A DNA stretch of 64,000 nucleotides, from positions 558,001 through 622,000 of the forward strand of contig JAPEUQ010000014.1 in the NCBI GenBank assembly GCA_027946365.1, read 5' to 3'. The notes under the pieces were generated by a model. That model did not search any database, was not told where the DNA came from, and saw nothing but the letters and a program-made list of their open reading frames with translations. Within the stretch, counting starts at the first letter, position 1. Each line of letters opens with the position of its first letter. This stretch comes from Kalmusia sp. IMI 367209 (Eukaryota > Ascomycota > Dothideomycetes > Pleosporales > Didymosphaeriaceae). The position numbers and the translations under genes were made by a program. This document shows, piece after piece, positions 57,567 to 64,000 of this stretch.

Positions 57567-60375
57567 ATGGCCGACACTCTCAAGGTCAACGGCAATGGCC
57601 GTCCCAGCAACGTCAAACACCCCTCAGCGCCCTCCCTCATGATGAACGCCCACTTCGCATCCGTCGGCGAGGACGCCTCGCGGGAGGAGTACGAGCATGG
57701 CATTCAGGTCATTGACGAGGACAAGTTGTTCAAGTATGTTTCTGAGCGTTCCCGGAGCCGGAATAGATACTGACAGAGTCCGGTGCAGCCAGAACTTGGG
57801 CACGTATCTGTCCCTCGAGAAGATCATTCCCGCCGGCTTCAACTACCACCTCATATCCGTCTTTGGCTCGCAGTCCACGGGCAAGTCAACGCTGCTCAAC
57901 TACCTCTTCGGCACGCAGTTCGGTGTCATGTCTGAGCAAGAGCGCCGGCAGACGACAAAGGGAATATGGATGAGCAAGAACAAGCGCGAGGGCAGTGAAA
58001 GGGGCATGGCAGAGAACATATTGGTAATGGACGTCGAAGGTACAGACGGTCGCGAACGCGGAGAAGACCAGGACTTTGAGCGCAAGAGTGCCCTGTTCGC
58101 ACTGGCGACGAGCGAGGTGCTTATTGTGAACATCTGGGAGCACCAGGTCGGCTTGTACCAGGGCGCGAACATGGGACTGCTCAAAACCGTGTTCGAGGTC
58201 AATCTGCAGCTTTTCGTCAAGGACAGCAAGTGCGTATCAATTACACTGTCCCTCAGGCTTTGCTAACATTGTACAGAACTAGCCCGCGCTCCCTCCTGTT
58301 CTTTGTTATCCGCGACCACCTTGGAACCACCCCTCTCACCAACCTCCAAAACACATTAATTCAAGACCTCAATAAGTTATGGTCAACAATATCAAAACCG
58401 AATGGCCTTGAGCAATCGCGGATAGAAGACTATTTCGACTTCGCTTTCGTCGCGCTGCCCCACAAGATCCTACAGCCCGAGAAATTCGAGCAGGAGGTGG
58501 AGAAGCTAGGGCACCGGTTCCGAGAAGGATATAATGACCCTAAGAAAAGCGGCCTGCTTGACGAAGCCTCGCTCCCTGTTTTCCTACCGCAATACCACCG
58601 CAGAATTCCCGCCGACGGTTTCTCCGTATACGCCGAAGGTGTCTGGGATCAGATTGTGAATAACAAGGATTTGGATTTGCCAACACAGCAGGAGCTTCTC
58701 GCACAGTTCCGATGCGATGAGATCTCGCGTGAAGTCTTGATCGCGTTCGACGAGAAGATCACCCCATTGGAAGACAAGCAGGCAGACGATGCACGGGCAG
58801 GGACACCCTCGGTTATCCCGGATCTAGGAGCCGTGATGAACGCTGCCCGATCGCAAATCCTCAAAGACTTTGAAACGAATGCAAGCCGGTACCACAAGGG
58901 TGTCTACACGCGCAAGAAGGCAGAGCTTGAGAGTAAAGTAGATACACGGCTCAAAGCGCTTTTCCAAAAGCAGCTCAGTGCGGCTCACAAGTCTGGCGTC
59001 GAGGCGTTCAGCAACGCCGTCAGTGGAGCCGTTAAGAGCGGGCAGAAGAAGGGCGCAACCTATGACTTTGCCCAGATCGTGGAAAGCGAAAAGAAGAAGG
59101 CGCTGGAGAAGTTTGAGGCGGATGCGCAGGCCATTGTAGTAGAGGGTGCGGCATGGAGTTCCTACAAACAAGAGACAAACCTTTACAAGAAGGAGCTAGA
59201 CGATGTCTCTGGCCGTCTGCGGAAAGAGGAGATGCGACGTCTTGCCACACGTGTGGAACGCTGGGTCCGGTCACGCTTGGACGAGTCAATTGGCCTGGAG
59301 TTCAACAAGCTCGGCAGCGGCCGGGGTGGTTCTGGAGCACCCGAGCATGGCGAACGCCCTGCATCTGAGAAGGACCTATGGGATCGCGTGTGGATCATTT
59401 TCACAGAAACTGTTCAGGATGCTGAAAGAAGATTCACCGACCGAGCGCAAAGCTTCGATGCTAGTCCCGACGAGGTAGAAGTCGGTCTTTGGAGGTTACG
59501 CCGCAAGTCATGGGGCGTGCTTCGCGCAAAGATTGATGAGGAGGTCATGGAAGGTAACATTCTATTGAAGCTTAGGGAAAACTTCGAGGACAAGTTCCGC
59601 TACGATGAGCATGGCGTTCCTCGGATATGGCGACCTACTGACGACATCGAGGGCCTGTACACAAAGGCTCGCGAGTCAACAATCACCCTTATTCCTCTCT
59701 TGGCCCGTTTCAAGCTATCGAAAACGTCCGCGCCTCCTCCACTTGATGCTTGGATAGGTGATGCTCCTGCCTCAGTTTCTCCTGCTGATGAAGAGGACCT
59801 CACACCCATCGGCGGCGTCGATGACGATGAGGGCAAGAGTCTTGAAGAAGAGATGACTACCATCAGCGACGCGAAGCAAGCCGATCTGCTTGTTCGCTTT
59901 AAAAAGACAGCCGATGGTGTCTATGTCGAAGCCAAGCGTAGTGCAATTGGTGGAATGACGCAAGTACCACTATATTTTTACGGTTTGCTGCTTGCCCTAG
60001 GGTGGAACGAAATAGTAGCCGGTAAGTTACACGATCCAATCTTTCCGAGTGCATGCTAATGTGAACAAAACAGTTCTTCGCAACCCAATCTATTTCCTGT
60101 TCCTCATTCTCCTAGCCGTTGGCGCCTACGTCACCTATACACTTAATCTGTGGGGTCCCATGGCCCGCATGGCCAATGCCGCCTCCGCACAAGCACTCGA
60201 CATTGGCAAGGAGCGGCTTCGTGAGTTCCTCGAATCGTCGGATACTGGGCGCCAGGCTATGGCTATGGCTGATCAGCAGGGCTCAAGGAGAAGAGGCGAG
60301 GATGTGAGGATGGATCGACTGAATGGAGAGGGCAAGAAGACGCATGATGATGTTGACGACCTTGACGATATTTGA
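57567..60375 (+). CDS. SEY1: ER membrane-fusion GTPase Sey1 (RHD3/atlastin-like)
   Basis: Dynamin-superfamily GTPase that fuses ER tubules homotypically. Exons 57567-57733, 57789-58229, 58277-60021 and 60074-60375 give 884 aa, the usual Sey1 range. G1 is [10 protein letters not shown] at ~81-90, switch region [12 protein letters not shown]3 is [14 protein letters not shown], and G4 is [10 protein letters not shown] helical middle region follows ([54 protein letters not shown]). The two closely spaced membrane helices near the C-terminus are [19 protein letters not shown] and [20 protein letters not shown]; the last intron falls exactly between them. A cytosolic tail ends in acidic DDVDDLDDI. 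All introns are GT-AG. Confidence 0.96.
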
Positions 60376-60547
60376 TGTTGCTTTGGTAGCTAGGTTTGCC
60401 CTAAATAACGGCAGGTTCTTTCTCTTGTTGGTAGGATTGGATAGGGTGTGGGCTGGACATAGTATTTCTAGAGCCATAGAAGAGGAGTGCAGGAACGGGT
60501 TTCTCGGTAATAAAATATGCATTAACGGCTATGACTTCGCCACTCAC

Positions 60548-62823
60548 TCATATAATCCATCGCTCGCTCATGTCTTTCTCCCAACCTAGACTGTCCCCAC
60601 AACGCCCTTCTCCCCCCTTCTCCCTCTCCGCAATTTCCTCTACTTTGATAACACCCCCCTCACGCGCACTCTTCTCCAATTCTTCTCTTCGCACCGCGCA
60701 CCGCGCCTCGTACTTCGCCCTCCCCCTCTTGCACCGCTTATCCCACAGCACGTTATCGCCTGCACAACTCGCGCCCACCAACTCGACTACCAGCACCGCA
60801 ACCAGCAAGCCCGTCACCGTGCCCACTAAATCCAAGCTATTCAAATGCGCGAGGGGCAGTAGGATTATGGCGATGGAAGTGAGGGCGCGGAGAAGCAGGC
60901 GTTTGTTCTTGAACAAGCGCTGGTTGGGGATCGTTTTGTGGACGTGGGTGTGCGCGAGGACGGCCATGCAGAGCAGGGAGATGCCGAAGCCGGCACAGTA
61001 GAACCACCGGAGGCCGTCGGAGATGTGGTCTTCTGAGCGGGGGATGAAGGTTTCGTAGAGGGAGTCTACGGGGGAGTCGGGGCCTACGTGGCGAGGGTTA
61101 GTTGGTTCCAGCAGATATACTTGGAGGCTTTGTATCTGGAGATAGTGTAGGGAAAAAAACATCAATAGGATTGTGGGTGGGGAAGGAGAGGTAGAGAGAG
61201 AGAGGTAAGAGATGGAGACTTACTGTCGTGGGCGCGGACGAGGACGCCGAGGGCGGAGGCGCCGAGCACGAAGGACATGATGAAGGGGAGGTGGATGGAG
61301 AACCATATCAGCGCTATCCTCTTTCATCAGCATCAACCCCTACTAGCAGTTCGTCAAGCAAAGGGAAATATGTACCTGACACTACCGACCTGCGAATAGC
61401 ATGCGTGTGCAAATTGAAGCTATCGATCTCAAAATAAATCCAATTGAACGTGAATGCCTGGATCAGTCCCATGACCGCCTTGCCGAAGAAAGCATTAATC
61501 CCAAATTCCGTGTTCCCCTTGATACAGCAGGCCCAGCACGCAGCTGCCAAACACCAGCGTGACGAACGCGCCTGTGCGCTCGATGCGGTGCTCGATGTTC
61601 GCCCCGGGGAAGAATTCGAATTTGGACTTTGTCCAGGCTACTGCGCGCGGGAACTTCGAGCCCCAGATCTCGGGGCGGGTGAAGAGGATCATGAGAGACG
61701 AGCCGAACGTGTCAAGCACGAGGGCCGGCCAGATGAGCGCCTGGCGCCCGGGTTCTTCGACGTGGATGCTGCCGATCCAGAGAGCGGCGGGGAGGGCAGC
61801 GAGGACGCCGTTGCAGATCATACTAGCGCGGACCATGGGGATGGTGTATGCGTACCAGAAGAGGCTGACTGCGATGAACAAGCGGGCGGCGAGGTAGAAG
61901 GCCACAAGAGGCGTGTAGGTATGTTCGAATGCGGAAGCCATGTTCGTTGTAAAGCCGAGTAGACAGGTCAGAATAAAGAGTACAGAGCAGCGACGTAAGA
62001 TGTCGTCTGAGTCGAACCACGAGATGAGCAAAGAGATATCCGACCAGAACTTCCAGCCCATGATGAAGGTGATGCTGAAGCGGAGGAGGGATTCTCCTGT
62101 TGGGTGCTCGGCAGCAGTGTCACCCGTGATGGCGATGATGCCCACGTAGAAGAGATCGATGAACAGTTCATAGGAGGCTACTTCCTGCGCTTCACGCGCA
62201 CGCCAGAGGAGTCCCTTGTGGAAGTACTGTCGCACAATGGGCTTTTGGTAGAAGCGCATGGTAGTGCCTAACTTCCTCTCAGCATCCCACGTCTCTTTGT
62301 CGAAAAGCTCGGCGTTTGAGTGCATAGATGCAGCGCTAGAGTTTGTAGGGCTGTCCTTGGTCCGTAAGTGGGCAGAATAGCCATATTTAGAGAAGTTGGC
62401 GTCGAGTTGGACAGCATGCGAGGACACCATATGCAACTCCTGAGATAGGGCATCTAGCTCGCGGATCACGCGCTCGAACTCCTCCGCTATCTCGGGATGT
62501 TCTTCCTTGAGACGCTGGTGCTGGTCCGAGTGGTGTTGGTGCGTATGTCGCAGAGCCTCGATGTGTTCGGGCGAGCCGTGGATGACGAGGTCGAAGTCTC
62601 CTTCTTTCTCGGTCGTTGAAAGCGTTTTACGTAGATGATTCGCTTCCTCGGGCGAGCCTGCAACGTGAACCTTCTTGCCATCCGGCCGCAAGATGTGTCG
62701 AAGTCTTCTGCCTGCATGATGGAGATGGTGGTGATGATGATGATGTTCGTGGCCATTGTTCGTTGCTGGCGTAGCAGCTCCAGTCGCTGCGCCGTCGACC
62801 AGCGTCTGCGGTGTAGATGACAT
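60548..62823 (-). CDS. LtrA-family (low temperature requirement A) membrane protein, with one apparent +1 frameshift
   Basis: Multi-pass membrane protein related to bacterial LtrA; function in fungi unknown. Exons 62823-61376, 61313-61224 and 61083-60548, 690 aa. The N-terminus is His-rich (HEHHHHHHHLHH) and a hydrophilic ~200 residues follow. The LtrA signature reads SYELFIDLFYVGIIAITGD, then FIMGWKFWSDISLLISWFDS and helices such as LVAFYLAARLFIAVSLFWY, IERTGAFVTLVFGSCVLGLL, FFGKAVMGLIQAFTFNWIYF. Between GLLYQ and GNTEFGINAFF the frame changes: the G4 run at 61518-61515 must lose one G. With that, the exons total exactly 691 codons; without it the frame ends after QGEHGIWD. No intron can fit there. 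The C-terminal cytosolic tail is charged and ends SERWII. Convergent with SEY1, 172 bp apart. Confidence 0.85.
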
Positions 62824-63666
62824 CGCTATCTCTTATTTCCCTTGATTTGTGTCTCCGAATGGACTCCGAAATAATGGATGCTCGAGGAACGCCTCGACCG
62901 CTCAGGTAGGGTAGCTCGGATGCTCACTCCAAACATCTCGCACGTCCGCCTTCTCCGACCATCTATATATGATCCGTGAGGCACCAAACCCCAACGCCGC
63001 ACATCTCGCTTCGTTGTTCAAAGAAAGGGTGGCTTGCCTATCTGAGGCTTGGCGACGCGTCTCATTGGATCCAACGAGTCGCCAATCGCCATGAATAAGC
63101 AATGCACAGAATGTAAGCAAGCTCTAACGCGATTAGTCTGGGGCCAAAGTTCTTGTGCATGGCTGCATTACAGGCTCGTGTTTCGGAAGATGACGAAGGA
63201 TGAAAGTAAGGCATACTTACTTGGAGTACCGCGCGAGATACGTTAGATATGAGGAAGAAGGGATGCGGGGTGGAGTATATAAAGTAGGCACTGCTAATTA
63301 GACTTTACTCAAGTGAGGTTCAGAGAGGAAGGTTGTCACGTAATTCTGCGCTGTATGCGCTGTACGCCAAGCAGAAGCCAGAGCTGAAATGGTCATTGAT
63401 AGATCGTAGCTTAGAGTAACCCATGGTAGCTGAACAAACATTCCTCAGACAAGGGAAATTCAGGTGCTACTGCCAGGTTAAGGTGTTGCCCTTAGACCTA
63501 ACCATTACCTCAACACCATCTTGACAAATTGAGGCTTCAACTCCACTTCGTACTATATATGACGAATACCCGCCCACCCGGATATCGAATATGTCAAGTT
63601 GCGCATCTCGGTTGAGCTCTCACTGAGGGAAAATCAGCGCATGGATTTTCCCTAGTACGAAAAGTT
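62824..63666. other. LtrA gene promoter region and 3' flank of right-edge gene
   Basis: 843 bp with short open frames only. Nothing recognisable. Confidence 0.5.
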
Positions 63667-64000
63667 CTACGCAGTCTCGGATGGAGTAATCTCATCCGGG
63701 AAACGAATAGCTCTCTGGTTGAGCTGTGCCGGTTGTGGAGTATGAACGCGCGGAGTACTTTGTGCGGGATCTTCGGAGCCTCCCTTGGTTGATGGCACAA
63801 ATTCGTTGCTATCCTGAGCTGACGACGATGGATCGACGTTAGATAGTGGGATTGGAGCCCGCGAACTTGCTCGCGTCTGTGGTGTCGAAGGTGGATTGGA
63901 ACGAATGACGCTTCTTCCGATCCGATACACACTATGAGGTAGGATATTGGCAGCGGTACTAGAACTCGCTCCTGAGCGGCGCCGAAGTCTCTCGTCGATT
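63667..64000 (-). CDS. C-terminal part of an unidentified protein (5' end outside window)
   Basis: The frame is open from the right edge to a stop at 63667, about 110 codons, in one frame with no need for an intron. The visible part is hydrophilic and low-complexity: basic at the start (DERLRRRSG), then Ser/Thr/Pro-rich with HSVYRIGRSVIRSNPP and a tail RVHTPQPAQLNQRAIRFPDE. It looks like the disordered tail of a larger protein. No family is recognised. Confidence 0.55.
   Translation of the reverse strand, partial: IDERLRRRSGASSSTAANILPHSVYRIGRSVIRSNPPSTPQTRASSRAPIPLSNVDPSSSAQDSNEFVPSTKGGSEDPAQSTPRVHTPQPAQLNQRAIRFPDEITPSETA

Noticed and set aside
1..64000. tRNA genes, transposons, CRISPR arrays, secondary-metabolite clusters
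   Set aside because: Looked for B-box-like GGTTCRANYCC sites, transposase or reverse-transcriptase motifs, spaced repeats and polyketide/peptide synthase motifs by eye; found none. A tRNAscan or RepeatMasker run would be decisive.

Overview
The window looks like nuclear DNA of a filamentous ascomycete (Pezizomycotina). A dothideomycete is my guess, but nothing here proves it. The evidence is frequent short introns (about 46-140 nt) with CTAAC/CTGAC-like branch points, intact HookA, Chs7, Pmt2, Sey1 and Rcf2 orthologues, and a decayed heterokaryon-incompatibility (HET) gene. I found no tRNA, rRNA, CRISPR array, transposon, virus or secondary-metabolite cluster. Exon structures were built by hand from splice signals and reading-frame continuity. 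For every multi-exon gene called complete, the exon lengths sum to whole codons.

Layout. 0-12 kb: protein O-mannosyltransferase Pmt2 (-, cut by the left edge), MFS sugar porter (-), Chs7-like chitin synthase export chaperone (+), TFIIH subunit Ssl1/p44 (+), FAH-family hydrolase (+). 12-28 kb: secreted M28 leucine aminopeptidase (+), a 2.8-kb GC-rich gap, the PUF protein Puf4 (+), a secreted I9 inhibitor-like protein (+), the dynein adaptor HookA (+). 28-42 kb: seven-knuckle CCHC protein Gis2/CNBP (-), F-box/WD protein (-), Sae2/Ctp1/CtIP (+), Rad57 (-), carnitine acetyltransferase (+), a conserved unknown (+). 42-45 kb: an AT-richer HET relic (-). 45-64 kb: Rcf2 (-), a second divergent PUF protein (-), a secreted serine hydrolase (-), Sly41-type transporter (+), Sey1 (+), an LtrA-family membrane protein (-), and a partial unknown gene at the right edge (-).

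Themes. Most genes are core housekeeping genes. Cell wall and secretory pathway (Pmt2, Chs7, Sly41, Sey1), homologous recombination (Sae2 and Rad57, tail to tail) and post-transcriptional control (two PUF proteins plus Gis2) recur. Three otherwise intact conserved genes (F-box/WD, carnitine acetyltransferase, LtrA) each need one extra base skipped. Assembly error is the simplest explanation, with recent mutation as the alternative. HookA and the serine hydrolase appear to use GC-AG introns. I see no convincing entirely new multi-gene system. The items most worth a second look are the three +1 breaks, the GC-AG introns, the retained-intron tail of the carnitine acetyltransferase, the 21-nt microexon of puf4, the candidate PUF sites downstream of puf4 and rcf2, and the HET relic with WW-like repeats.
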